From the NCBI RefSeq assembly GCF_000757385.1, contig NZ_JRHH01000005.1:434001-498000 (forward strand): 64,000 bases of DNA, given 5' to 3'. Positions 9,415-17,818 of this stretch are shown here, one piece after another. Position 1 is the stretch's first letter; every line of letters begins with the position of its first letter. This stretch comes from Flavobacterium aquatile LMG 4008 = ATCC 11947 (GTDB taxonomy: Bacteria; Bacteroidota; Bacteroidia; Flavobacteriales; Flavobacteriaceae). Made by a program: the position numbers and the translations under genes. The notes beneath the pieces are model-generated. The model was not told the origin of the DNA. It was given only the letters and a program-made list of their open reading frames with translations, and did not search any database.

Positions 9415-9501
9415 TACACTTATTGTTCTGTTAAAGTTAGTGCTTTTAGAATTTCAAGTCGTCTTAATAAATTAATTTTACATAAAAGATTCAAAATAAA
9501 A

Positions 9502-10509
9502 ATGTCAAAAAATATTCCAATATCAATACTCGAATTGGCTATCGTTTCAAAAGGAAGCAATACTAGTCAAACACTTCAAAAAACCAAAGAAATTGCTCAA
9601 GCTGCCGATGCTTTAGGTTATAACCGATTTTGGCTTGCGGAACATCACAATATGGCACATGTTGCAAGTACAGCAACAGTGGTTTTAATCGGATTTATTG
9701 CTGGTGAAACCAAAAATATCCGCGTTGGTTCGGGCGGAATTATGTTGCCCAATCATTCGCCTTTAATAATCGCTGAACAATTTGGAACTTTAGAAACACT
9801 TTATCCTAATAGAATAGATTTAGGATTAGGACGAGCGCCAGGAACAGACGGATTAACTGCACAAGCCATCAGAAAAGATTTTTATGAAGAATCACAGCAG
9901 TTTCCAAAAAATGTATCTGCATTACAAACTTATTTTTCTGAAAAAAACAGCACTTCGCCTGTTAGAGCATTTCCAGCCGAAGGTTTAAAAGTTCCCATTT
10001 GGATTTTAGGTTCAAGCATGGATAGTGCCGCTTTGGCTGCAGCTTATGGTTTGCCGTATGCTTTTGCAGGACATTTTGCGCCTAAACAAATGGTTCAAGC
10101 ATTTGAATTTTATAGAGAAAATTTTGAGCCTTCGGAGTATCTTTCTGAACCCAAAACTATAGCATGTGTGAATTTAATTGCAGCTGATACCAACGAAGAA
10201 GCAGAGGTTTTATCAACGAGTTTGTATCGAATGTTTTTAAATTTAATCCAAAATAACAGACAACCTCTTCAACCACCAGTAGCATCTTTGAATGGTCTTA
10301 TGAATGAAACTGAGCGTTTTCATGTAGATCAAATGACAGCATGCTCTTTTATTGGCGACAAACAGCATTTAGTTAAAGAACTAAAAAGATTTATTGATTT
10401 CACTCAAATCGATGAGCTTATGATAACAAGTCCGATTTACAATCACTCAGATAAATTGAAAAGTATAAAAATAGGGAAGGAAGTTATGGATGAAATTAAT
10501 GCTATCTAA
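9502..10509 (+). CDS. LLM class flavin-dependent oxidoreductase
   Basis: A 335-residue bacterial-luciferase-like protein with a TIM-barrel pattern: N-terminal SILELAIVSKG, RFWLAEHHNMAHVASTA, an FMN-phosphate loop VGSGGIMLPNHSPL and DLGLGRAPGTD. These match the MsnO8/YhbW-like group of FMN-dependent monooxygenases of unknown substrate. It is monocistronic, with no obvious regulator next to it. Confidence 0.88.
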   Translation: MSKNIPISILELAIVSKGSNTSQTLQKTKEIAQAADALGYNRFWLAEHHNMAHVASTATVVLIGFIAGETKNIRVGSGGIMLPNHSPLIIAEQFGTLETLYPNRIDLGLGRAPGTDGLTAQAIRKDFYEESQQFPKNVSALQTYFSEKNSTSPVRAFPAEGLKVPIWILGSSMDSAALAAAYGLPYAFAGHFAPKQMVQAFEFYRENFEPSEYLSEPKTIACVNLIAADTNEEAEVLSTSLYRMFLNLIQNNRQPLQPPVASLNGLMNETERFHVDQMTACSFIGDKQHLVKELKRFIDFTQIDELMITSPIYNHSDKLKSIKIGKEVMDEINAI

Positions 10510-10567
10510 TTTTAGATATAATGGATAAAATTTAAAAGGCTTAATGTTGTTAAAGTACTAGAATTCC

Positions 10568-12292
10568 ATGTTCAATATTAACTATCTTTGGCCTCAAAAA
10601 AAAATTAAAAAATTGAAAGAGCCAATTTTCTATAAATTTATTTATTTACTGGGATTTATATTTTTTTTCACAAGTTCTTCAGCACAAGATTCTATTGTTT
10701 GTAATGAAAAAATTAGGCGTGGTGTTGATGGTATGAAGAATTTAAAATATGCTTATGCCATCGAAAATCTTACTTCAGCCAAAGCTATTGCTGAGAAAGA
10801 AAAATTACCAAATCAACTTTTTTTATCATCTAATAATTTAGGTCTTACCCATTATAAGATGATGGATTATGGTAATGCATTGATTCATTTATTGGATGCG
10901 TACGAAACTGCTATTATCAATAAAAGTCCTGTAAATGAGATGACTGTTCTCAATAATATTGCAATTGTTTATATTAAAGATGGTAAAAAAGACAAAGCTG
11001 AAGAGTATTTTATTAAATCGTTTGAAACGGCCAAAAGAAATAATATTACTACAAGAATTGGTCTTTATGCTACCAATTTGGCTCAATTAAAATTGGATGC
11101 TAAAGAATATGCTGAAGCTCAAGAATACATCACTATAGCAATTCCAGAACTTAAAAATGAGCCTCAAGTATTATTAAATGCAAGAACTATTGAGAATTAT
11201 CTTAAATTAGAAAAAGGAAAAATTTCTGAGGTAATTACGAGTAGTATTTTACTTTTGAAAGAGGCTTCTACAAAAGATTATCATGAAGAAAAATCAGAAC
11301 TACACTATTTATTATCAAAAGCTTTTTATATAGGTAAATTATGGAATAAGTCAATGATTTATATTGAAAACGGTATAAAAGGAACTGATAATAAGGAAAC
11401 TAAAATTCGATTTTATGAGTTAAAATCTCAAGTTGCTCTTAGTTTAAACCAACCCGATAAAGCTATTGCATCTAAAGATTCTATTATTGTTTTAACAAAA
11501 ATCATTAACGAATCTAACAATAAAGAATTATTAGAAAATACTTCATTGAGATTTGAATTGTCTAAATCACAAAACGAACTAAATTTTAGTAAAACTAATA
11601 CAGCAAATCATAAAAGAATGTATTTGTTATTTATAGTCATTTTATTGCTTTCACTATTGAGTTTGTTTGGATTTTATTTTAAACGAAATCAATTACTTAA
11701 TCAAAAAAAAATAATATCTGATAATCTTTTGAAGATTAAAAATTTACAATTAGATCAAGAAAAGAAAAACAGTCAGTTGCTTAAAAGTGAGTTAGAGCAA
11801 AAGGAACTTTTAGCATTATTGGAGTCAGAAAAACAAAAAGAAAATGAGATTTTGTTAAAGAAAGAAATTGAGGATAAGAACAAATTATTATCTGATAAAA
11901 TTTTATTTCAATCTACCAGAAATGAATTAATTGAAGAAGTAATCGAAAAAATTACTACGGATACCAAAATTGAAGTTACCGATAACTTGCTCAAAACGGT
12001 TAGAGATTTAAAATCGCATTTAAAAGAAGATTCTAAATGGGACGATTTTATGTCACACTTTGAAAATGTCAATAATGATTTTATCGTTGCTTTAAAAAAC
12101 AAACACGATTGGTTAAATGCAAATGATATTAGATTTTTATCCTTCATATATTTAAACTTGAATACCAAAGAGATTGCTTCACTTTTAAATATCTCGCCTG
12201 TTAGCTGTAGAAAACGCAAAGAACGACTAATTAAAAAACTACAATTAGATCAAAACGTAACGTTATTCAGCTATTTGTCTCAAATAAAATAA
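10568..12292 (+). CDS. TPR-containing membrane-anchored LuxR-type transcriptional regulator
   Basis: A 574-residue one-component regulator typical of Flavobacteriia. It has a signal-like hydrophobic segment (about residues 22-40, ending SSSAQ), tetratricopeptide repeats (about 60-320), one transmembrane helix (about 350-370), a Glu/Lys-rich coiled coil (about 375-465) and a C-terminal helix-turn-helix (LNTKEIASLLNISPVSCRKR). The TPR part is probably periplasmic and the HTH cytoplasmic. The T9SS gene just downstream is the obvious candidate target. The ligand is unknown. Confidence 0.82.
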   Translation: MFNINYLWPQKKIKKLKEPIFYKFIYLLGFIFFFTSSSAQDSIVCNEKIRRGVDGMKNLKYAYAIENLTSAKAIAEKEKLPNQLFLSSNNLGLTHYKMMDYGNALIHLLDAYETAIINKSPVNEMTVLNNIAIVYIKDGKKDKAEEYFIKSFETAKRNNITTRIGLYATNLAQLKLDAKEYAEAQEYITIAIPELKNEPQVLLNARTIENYLKLEKGKISEVITSSILLLKEASTKDYHEEKSELHYLLSKAFYIGKLWNKSMIYIENGIKGTDNKETKIRFYELKSQVALSLNQPDKAIASKDSIIVLTKIINESNNKELLENTSLRFELSKSQNELNFSKTNTANHKRMYLLFIVILLLSLLSLFGFYFKRNQLLNQKKIISDNLLKIKNLQLDQEKKNSQLLKSELEQKELLALLESEKQKENEILLKKEIEDKNKLLSDKILFQSTRNELIEEVIEKITTDTKIEVTDNLLKTVRDLKSHLKEDSKWDDFMSHFENVNNDFIVALKNKHDWLNANDIRFLSFIYLNLNTKEIASLLNISPVSCRKRKERLIKKLQLDQNVTLFSYLSQIK

Positions 12293-12308
12293 ATTAACTT
12301 TCTAAACC

Positions 12309-12336
12309 GTCACACAATGTCACACGTCTTGTCACA
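12309..12336. promoter_or_regulatory. Three GTCACA direct repeats upstream of the T9SS gene
   Basis: GTCACA occurs at 12309, 12319 and 12331, about one helical turn apart, in the 127-bp gap between the TPR-LuxR regulator gene and the secreted-protein gene. This looks like a multi-copy activator site, perhaps for the regulator encoded immediately upstream. Confidence 0.42.
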
Positions 12337-12419
12337 AGATGTATCACTATTTTGTGGTGGTTTACTTTATTTTGGTATTTACTTTACAATAAAAAAATAT
12401 TAATTTAAAATTTATTGTC

Positions 12420-13283
12420 ATGAAAAAGAAATTACTAAAGTTATTACTATTATTTGTTAGCTTAAATGCTTTTGCTCAAGCGCCAGTTATCGAAGGTGAA
12501 TTAATGCTGTGTCCGTGGACCGATGGAACAGCATCTGTAACAAATCAAACTTATGATAGTTATCAATGGTATTCTAAATTTTGGTTTACTGAAGATGAAT
12601 TTGTTGCAATCGATGGTGCTACGTCATCAACTTTTACTTATGATTGGTACACTTATGATCAGTCACTTTTTAAAGTTGTTGCGGTAATTGATGGTACAAG
12701 TTATGAATCGAATACCATCCAAATTGATAGCTGGAATTGGACATCATTATTCACACAATTTGAGTTAAATGATTATGCCTCTTTTGATCCTAACTCATCT
12801 TCTATTTTATTATGTCAAGGAGGTTCTTTTGATATTTCTATTAATAATCCACCTTTTAGTGTAAATATTCAATGGTATAAAGATGGAGTTGCAATTACTG
12901 ATGCAACAAATCCAATTTATACAATAACTGAACCTGGACTTTATGAAGTAATTGCTGCACCATCTTTTTGCCCTAATAATTCAAGCAACACATTTGGAGT
13001 TGATGTGATTGCAAATTATGATTGTAATTTAGGAATAGATAATCCAAATCAGCAAAGCGCAGTTGTTTATCCTAATCCTGCTACAACAATGATTAACATA
13101 AATTCTAATTTAGGTGTTTTTGACAATTACAACATTGTTGATATGATGGGCAAATCTATTTTAAAAGGTAGAATTACTGATGTACAAACTATTATTTCTA
13201 TTGAATCGCTTGCGAACGGAGTTTATGTTCTTGAGCTTGTTGGTGAAAACCAAAAAACAACACACAAACTAGTTAAACAGTAA
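12420..13283 (+). CDS. Secreted T9SS type A sorting domain protein with Ig-like region
   Basis: A 287-residue protein with a signal peptide (residues 1-20, ending AFAQ). Two Ig-like segments with paired Trp/Cys (YDSYQWYSKFWF and later FSVNIQWYKDGVAITDAT) precede the C-terminal sorting domain from about residue 215 (VVYPNPATTMININ, GVYVLELVGENQKT). The C-terminal domain directs export by the type IX system and anchoring on the cell surface. No enzymatic domain is visible, so it is probably an adhesive or structural surface protein. Confidence 0.85.
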   Translation: MKKKLLKLLLLFVSLNAFAQAPVIEGELMLCPWTDGTASVTNQTYDSYQWYSKFWFTEDEFVAIDGATSSTFTYDWYTYDQSLFKVVAVIDGTSYESNTIQIDSWNWTSLFTQFELNDYASFDPNSSSILLCQGGSFDISINNPPFSVNIQWYKDGVAITDATNPIYTITEPGLYEVIAAPSFCPNNSSNTFGVDVIANYDCNLGIDNPNQQSAVVYPNPATTMININSNLGVFDNYNIVDMMGKSILKGRITDVQTIISIESLANGVYVLELVGENQKTTHKLVKQ

Positions 13284-13316
13284 AAAATGAAGTGAGTTAA
13301 TTATTTTCTGTTTACG

Positions 13317-13349
13317 CCCAAAAGAGTACTTTCTTTTGGGTTTTTTTTT
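13317..13349 (+). terminator. Rho-independent terminator of the T9SS gene
   Basis: Stem CCCAAAAGA/TCTTTTGGG (13317-13325 and 13332-13340), 6-nt loop, followed by nine T. Confidence 0.9.
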
Positions 13350-13685
13350 GCCATAACTTTTTACTTTATATTATTTAGAAGTTTATAATTTAAAAAAAAT
13401 ATTTTTTAAAATTGTTGCCATTAAAAAAAATATAAATGCTGAAGATGGTAACAATTTCAAAGCTTTACAAAGTATTTTCTCTCATTTATTCTTCATTTAA
13501 TTATAAATTTTCTTTGATTAATAATGGTTGTTTTTTGGTTTTTACATTTCATTTCCATTCAACTTTTTGATTTACAGATAACTAAGAATATACTTATATT
13601 TTTAACATTTGTTTAACAACGAATTAAAGCAACCAAATTGGTTTTATTTACTCTTTAGTATAAATAATTTAAATATTTAATTGCT
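13350..13685. other. AT-rich gap without a recognisable gene
   Basis: About 336 bp, very AT-rich, between a terminator and a lipoprotein gene. It holds one TTGTTTAAC half-site near 13606, similar to half-sites at 46102 and 52298, but no clear TAnnTTTG box, RNA or repeat. I see nothing else in it. Confidence 0.5.
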
Positions 13686-14087
13686 ATGAAAAAGCTAAAA
13701 TTGCATGTTGTTGCTCTAGTATTGTTTACCGCAACAGCATTTGTGTCATGCTCTGATGATGACAATGGAAACTCAACTGTTTCAAAAACAGAATTTGTAA
13801 CTGAAGTTGCCGGACCTGAAACAGGTGAAGTCAACAAAGATGTTTTACTTAATGTTACATTCGCAGTAGAAGGCGAGTGTGGAGAGTTTGAAAAAACTAT
13901 TGAAACTACTACAGGAAACACAAAAACAATTGAGGTTCAAGTTAAGTATGATAGTTCTAAAATTTGTACGCAACCAACTACAAGAAGTATGGTTTACAAA
14001 TTTAAAGCAACAGCTGCTGGAACTTACATTCTTAAATTTAAAAAATCAGCTACCGAGTTTATTACACAAACTATTGTAATTAGCTAA
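13686..14087 (+). CDS. Putative lipoprotein, small beta-rich secreted protein
   Basis: A 133-residue protein with a lipoprotein signal (residues 1-22, TAFVSC followed by SDDDNGNS; the acidic stretch after Cys suits surface exposure in Bacteroidota). The remainder is beta-rich with two further Cys (GECGEF and KICTQP) that could form a disulfide. The pattern of a domain ending KFKKSATEFITQTIVIS recalls Ig-like lipoproteins, but I recognise no named family. Confidence 0.7.
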   Translation: MKKLKLHVVALVLFTATAFVSCSDDDNGNSTVSKTEFVTEVAGPETGEVNKDVLLNVTFAVEGECGEFEKTIETTTGNTKTIEVQVKYDSSKICTQPTTRSMVYKFKATAAGTYILKFKKSATEFITQTIVIS

Positions 14088-14106
14088 ACGTAAATGCTTT
14101 TTAATA

Positions 14107-14136
14107 AAAACACCGACATAAGTCGGTGTTTTTTGT
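14107..14136. terminator. Bidirectional terminator between lipoprotein and marR genes
   Basis: Stem AACACCGAC/GTCGGTGTT with a 4-nt loop, A-run on the left and T-run on the right, so it can end both converging genes. Confidence 0.85.
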
Positions 14137-14156
14137 TTTTATAGAAAGGTAAAAAA

Positions 14157-14759
14157 CTATTTTTTTATTTCAAATTCTTCGCAATCAATTCTTATGTTGT
14201 CGTTTTTTAGGTTCTGATTTAATAAACTGCAAAAAGATTCTTTATTGTTTTCTGAATAAAATTTGCATTTGACACAAGTTCGTTGAATACTTATTATTTT
14301 TAATTCATTTAATTGTTGAATGATAGTTGTGATGTTTTGCCATAAAACTAATTTATCATTTTGATCCGTATTTGAAATGATTTCTGTTAACGGATTTACA
14401 AAATTTTCAGTTTCTAAAACGATTTGTTTGCCACTTTCTGTTAATTCAATAGTGTAACTTCGAGTATCTTTTTGGTCAATATGTTTCTTGATGTATTTTT
14501 TTTGTTCAAGCGTTTTAATGGTGTCGCTTATGGTAGGTTTGGTCAAATTAAATTCATTCGACAAGTAACTAACCGTAGTCTTCTCGATACTATGATAGGC
14601 AATAAAAATTAAAACTTGAATTTGAATAGGACTCAAATTGTAGCTTTTGGATTTATCCAAAAGCAATGTTTTAAAAACTTGAGAGATACGATCTAAACCT
14701 GCAACAATTTTATAGTCGAGATTTGAATTTTGATTTTTTAAATTATAAACACTTTCCAT
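14157..14759 (-). CDS. MarR family regulator with a C-terminal cysteine cluster
   Basis: A 200-residue protein. Residues about 35-140 form a MarR winged helix (SPIQIQVLIFI, VSYLSNEFNLTKPTISDTIK, wing with DQKDTRSYTIELTESG). MarR proteins are usually about 140-150 residues; here a roughly 45-residue extension carries TCVKC, FC and DC, four cysteines that could bind a metal or an Fe-S cluster, or sense redox state. Its promoter and that of the CPVC thioredoxin-like gene carry the same 17-bp operator, so I infer autoregulation and control of a small thiol-redox regulon. Confidence 0.82.
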   Translation of the reverse strand: MESVYNLKNQNSNLDYKIVAGLDRISQVFKTLLLDKSKSYNLSPIQIQVLIFIAYHSIEKTTVSYLSNEFNLTKPTISDTIKTLEQKKYIKKHIDQKDTRSYTIELTESGKQIVLETENFVNPLTEIISNTDQNDKLVLWQNITTIIQQLNELKIISIQRTCVKCKFYSENNKESFCSLLNQNLKNDNIRIDCEEFEIKK

Positions 14760-14775
14760 AATTTTATAAAAGAAT

Positions 14776-14802
14776 AAACCGAAAGTAAAGTACTCTCGGT
14801 TT
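14776..14802 (-). terminator. Hairpin in the marR leader / after the DUF2024 gene
   Basis: AAACCGAAAGTA pairs with TACTCTCGGTTT (one mismatch, 3-nt loop). On the minus strand it is followed by TTTATTCTTTTAT just before the marR ATG, so it lies in the 5' leader of marR and could attenuate or terminate. Confidence 0.45.
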
Positions 14803-14803
14803 G

Positions 14804-14825
14804 CAAAGTTAGTAATCCTAATTAA
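14804..14825 (-). promoter_or_regulatory. marR promoter with MarR-type operator
   Basis: Minus-strand -7 box TAACTTTG (14804-14811) overlaps an imperfect palindrome TTAGTAATCCTAATTAA (14809-14825). A copy with two differences overlaps the -7 box of the thioredoxin-like gene at 15470-15486. The geometry is that of a repressor site. Confidence 0.72.
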
Positions 14826-14828
14826 AAA

Positions 14829-15092
14829 TTAATAACAATTTTCCATTTCAATAATGGCATAGCCATTGTTTACTATTTTTTGCTCAATTTCTTCTGGTAC
14901 TTTATCTATATGACAAAAAGTGCATTCTTTTGAAGTTAAATTTTGTCCTTCTTGTAAAATACTTTTTAAATACTTTTTTCCATATTCGAAAATTTGGTTT
15001 TCATCTTTCAAATTTTCATCTACTAGAATATCAAAATGCATTAGTTTTCCGTCTTTGCGAGTTACATAAGTATCCCAAACTGCTACTTTCAT
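14829..15092 (-). CDS. DUF2024 family protein
   Basis: An 87-residue protein beginning MKVAVWDTYVTRKDGKLMHF, with a CTFCH motif near residue 57; this is the DUF2024 family of unknown function. The CxxCH motif (residues about 57-61) suggests metal or thiol chemistry. It lies between the CPVC mini-protein gene and marR, all on the minus strand, so I infer a link to thiol/redox homeostasis. A hairpin terminator at 15129-15165 separates it from the upstream gene. Confidence 0.78.
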   Translation of the reverse strand: MKVAVWDTYVTRKDGKLMHFDILVDENLKDENQIFEYGKKYLKSILQEGQNLTSKECTFCHIDKVPEEIEQKIVNNGYAIIEMENCY

Positions 15093-15128
15093 ATTATTTA
15101 TTTTTTTTATATTTTTTATTTTTAATGT

Positions 15129-15165
15129 AAAAATCCCTGTTAAAATGTTTTAAAAGGGATTTTTT
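15129..15165 (-). terminator. Terminator of the thioredoxin-like gene
   Basis: AAAAATCCCT (15129-15138) pairs with AGGGATTTTT (15155-15164). The AT-rich arms provide a T-run on either strand. Confidence 0.7.
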
Positions 15166-15172
15166 AGTATTC

Positions 15173-15406
15173 TTAACCGATAACTTCTTCCATAGAAGCA
15201 CCAAAGTTGATGTGTAAAACGGTTCCTTTTGGAGTTACCAATGCTGGAACCGATTTTAAACCTGCTTTTACAGCTTCTTCAATTCTTGATTTGTCGTTTC
15301 CGAGATGAACGATTTCAACATTTGAACGTCCAATTAAGTCAATAACGTCGTGTTCTGCACTTATGCAAACTGGACAACCTGCGTGATAGAAAATTGATTT
15401 ACTCAT
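15173..15406 (-). CDS. Thioredoxin-like mini-protein with CPVC motif
   Basis: A 77-residue single-domain protein: a beta strand FYHAG, the redox motif CPVC at residues 11-14, and a VPALVTPKG cis-Pro loop near residues 53-61, all as in thioredoxin/glutaredoxin folds. There is no signal peptide, so it is cytoplasmic. It probably reduces or exchanges disulfides on small partners. Its promoter carries the MarR-type operator, which ties it to the Cys-rich MarR regulator downstream. Confidence 0.8.
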   Translation of the reverse strand: MSKSIFYHAGCPVCISAEHDVIDLIGRSNVEIVHLGNDKSRIEEAVKAGLKSVPALVTPKGTVLHINFGASMEEVIG

Positions 15407-15460
15407 AATAGTTTTTTTTAAATGTATTAATTATTTGATTTTGTGTTTGTAAACACATTG

Positions 15461-15486
15461 CAAATATAGTTAGTTATCCTAACTAA
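15461..15486 (-). promoter_or_regulatory. Thioredoxin-like gene promoter with MarR-type operator
   Basis: Minus-strand -7 box TATATTTG (15461-15468) lies directly next to the perfect palindrome TTAGTTA-TCC-TAACTAA (15470-15486), which matches the marR operator at 15 of 17 positions. Confidence 0.78.
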
Positions 15487-15578
15487 ATAATATTTTTTTT
15501 TGTTTTTAATTCTTTTTTAACATTTTAATTAATTTAAAAGTTTTGAATAATCATTTATCTCATAAGAATTAAATATGA

Positions 15579-15761
15579 TCAGAGCTCAAATACTTTTTGG
15601 CTAACAAATTTTTAAATAGAATAAATGTCCACTTCAACTTGAAATTAGGATGGTTAACCTTTTTTGTCTTTTCAGAGGCACTTCACTCATCTACCTTTGA
15701 TGAAAATAAAGCAGATTATTTAAAACTAGCTTTAATATTTAAAGACAATAATTATGAATAA
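15579..15761 (+). pseudogene. Possible C-terminal remnant of a degraded gene
   Basis: In this frame 60 codons are open without an ATG, ending SEALHSSTFDENKADYLKLA and a further 10 residues before the stop at 15761, which overlaps the next gene's start. Composition resembles coding sequence more than the flanks do. It may be the tail of a decayed gene, or chance; it is the only content I see in the 15487-15753 gap. Confidence 0.25.
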
Positions 15762-16527
15762 GAATGAAAAAAAAGCATTGCTAATTTTACTACTAATTGT
15801 GGGCTTTTCTTGTTATTACTATTTTTTTCCCAATAGAGATTGGTTAGGGAAACCCTATTTGAATCAAGCACAAACTGATGGCTTTGCGGTAGTAGAATTA
15901 TTTACTTCAGAAGGTTGCTCAAGTTGTCCTCCAGCAGATGAACTTTTATCTAAAATGCAAAAAGAAGCTCAAGGGAAAAATATCTATTTATTGGCTTTTC
16001 ATATTGACTACTGGGATAACGAGCAATGGAAAGATTCTTTTAGTGATGAAAAATATACCAAACGTCAAGAGCAATACTCACAATGGATGAACAGAAGTTT
16101 AATTTATACCCCTCAATTTGTTATAAATGGTTCGACTGAATTTGGAGGTGATGATGGTAGAAAACTTTACAGTTTAGTTGCCGAAGGTCTCAAAAGTGAG
16201 CCAAGCAATGATTTACAATTTATATTAAATGAAACAAAAGACTCCTTAATAGTAAATTATAAAACTAAAGAGAATAAAAACTCCAATTTGATTATTGCTG
16301 TTGTTCAAAAAGTTGCATCATCAATAGTTACAGGAGGAGAAAATAATCGTGCTTTTTTAAATCATGTGCAAGTTGTTCGTCAAATAAAAGGCATCGCATT
16401 GAATAAAAAGTCAGGAAAAGTGGTCGTAGAAAAACCTCAAAACTATACTGAAAAAGAATGGGAAGTAATTTCATTTATACAAGACAATAAAAACGGAAAA
16501 ATTACTGCTGCAGCAAAATCCAATTAA
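15754..16527 (+). CDS. DUF1223 family thioredoxin-like secreted protein (copy A)
   Basis: A 257-residue protein with an N-terminal membrane anchor or signal (residues about 7-24) and a DUF1223 core: VVELFTSEGCSSCPPADELL, HIDYWD, and TPQFVINGS. The CSSC motif within the SEGCSSCPPAD block is redox-competent and thioredoxin-like. The protein should act in the periplasm. A close paralogue lies at 19142-19897 on the other side of a LytS/LytTR pair. The 148-residue gene that follows 27 bp later is probably co-transcribed. Confidence 0.85.
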   Translation: MNKNEKKALLILLLIVGFSCYYYFFPNRDWLGKPYLNQAQTDGFAVVELFTSEGCSSCPPADELLSKMQKEAQGKNIYLLAFHIDYWDNEQWKDSFSDEKYTKRQEQYSQWMNRSLIYTPQFVINGSTEFGGDDGRKLYSLVAEGLKSEPSNDLQFILNETKDSLIVNYKTKENKNSNLIIAVVQKVASSIVTGGENNRAFLNHVQVVRQIKGIALNKKSGKVVVEKPQNYTEKEWEVISFIQDNKNGKITAAAKSN

Positions 16528-16554
16528 TATTAATAACATTTTATCACAATTATT

Positions 16555-17001
16555 ATGAAAAAAATTATTTTAGTAGTAACAGGTTTACTAGTGGTAGTTG
16601 CCTGTATTTTAGAAATGGCTTTACCTATCAAAGCACTATTTGATCCGGGTAATCTTAAAGAACTAACCTATTATTTTAATAGTAAAGACAGAACAGTATC
16701 GGTACTTTATGGCAACGATAAAGCTTTCTCAATTTTAAATGACAAAAAACACGTTGCACAATCTGGGGCCATTTTTAAATTGGTTACTTCTATTGACGAT
16801 CAAAGCGCTTTAGGACTTGATTTAGTGAGTAAAAGTAAGCTTCACGATATTGAAACTATAACTATGGAAGCATCGATAAATAGTAAATTAATTGTCAAAT
16901 ATCAATCTACTAAAAAAATTGCCGAAGAAGTTTCTAAAAAAGAATTTATCACTAAACGAATTGCATTTATTACTTCTTTAAAATCAAATTTAAATCAGTA
17001 A
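16555..17001 (+). CDS. Hypothetical membrane-anchored protein
   Basis: 148 residues with one N-terminal hydrophobic segment (about residues 4-22), followed by a soluble alpha/beta domain of about 120 residues, probably periplasmic. I recognise no family. It follows DUF1223 copy A by 27 bp and converges with the response-regulator gene, so its function may relate to the DUF1223 protein. Confidence 0.6.
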   Translation: MKKIILVVTGLLVVVACILEMALPIKALFDPGNLKELTYYFNSKDRTVSVLYGNDKAFSILNDKKHVAQSGAIFKLVTSIDDQSALGLDLVSKSKLHDIETITMEASINSKLIVKYQSTKKIAEEVSKKEFITKRIAFITSLKSNLNQ

Positions 17002-17050
17002 TAAAATTTAGTAGTTATAATCGGATGCTGTTTACAGTAAGTTTTTTTTA

Positions 17051-17818
17051 TTATCTGTTTTCTAACCAATGTAAAAAAGCAGTAACTTTTTCTTTTCCAA
17101 CCAGTAATTTTTCTTCAGTTGGTACCGATAATTTTAGCAATAGTTTGCGTGAAAAATAATGTTCGGCTTCTTTAATTGCAGAAAAATTCACAAGATATTG
17201 TCTGTTGACTCTAAAGAAAAGACTAGAGGATACTAGTTTACTAACTTCATCTAGCGATTGGGTAATCGGATATTCTATTTTGTCAAAAGTCATTATTGTT
17301 GGAGTATCATATTTTATAAAAAAATACGCAATATTATCTGTTGGGATAGTAGAATATTTATTGTTTTTAAATACAAGAAAACTTCTTTTTCCGGTATGTT
17401 CTCCGTTTCGCGTTAACAGAAAGTCAAAGTCGGGTAGGTTTTTCTTATTGCGTTGAAAGAAATTTTTTAATTCTCCAGCTTTCTTGATTGCATTAGCAAT
17501 ATCTTCTCTAGAAAATGGTTTAAGGATATAATCAATTCCGTTAGATTTGAACGCTTCAATAGCATAATCATCGAAAGCAGTGCAGAAAATTACAGGAGAA
17601 ACTACCTCAACATTTTTAAAAATTTCGAAGCAAAGTCCATCAGCAAGTTGAATATCCATAAAAATAAGATCGGGCTGATCGTTTTCTGTCAAATAATTTA
17701 CCGCGCCATCAATACTTTGAATGTACGACAAAATTTGAGCATCTGGTCTAATACTTAGAATGAGTTGTCCGAGTGCTTTTGCTGTTTTTATTTCATCTTC
17801 AATTAGTACTATTGTCAT
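17051..17818 (-). CDS. LytTR family response regulator
   Basis: 255 residues: a receiver domain (residues 1-120) with acidic pocket EDE at 7-9, phospho-acceptor Asp in FMDIQLADGL (about residue 55) and Lys in YILKPFSRED (about 99), and a LytTR DNA-binding domain (about 150-250; FFRVNRQYLVNFSAI). The start overlaps the end of the kinase gene by 20 bp, so the two are translated together. LytTR regulators bind tandem 9-bp repeats about 21 bp apart; likely targets are the flanking DUF1223 genes, by position only. Confidence 0.92.
   Translation of the reverse strand: MTIVLIEDEIKTAKALGQLILSIRPDAQILSYIQSIDGAVNYLTENDQPDLIFMDIQLADGLCFEIFKNVEVVSPVIFCTAFDDYAIEAFKSNGIDYILKPFSREDIANAIKKAGELKNFFQRNKKNLPDFDFLLTRNGEHTGKRSFLVFKNNKYSTIPTDNIAYFFIKYDTPTIMTFDKIEYPITQSLDEVSKLVSSSLFFRVNRQYLVNFSAIKEAEHYFSRKLLLKLSVPTEEKLLVGKEKVTAFLHWLENR

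Noticed and set aside
13430..13500. Short peptide-like stretch (NINAEDGNNFKALQSIF) in the gap before the lipoprotein gene
   Set aside because: Only about 24 codons, no start codon, no supporting context; probably chance.
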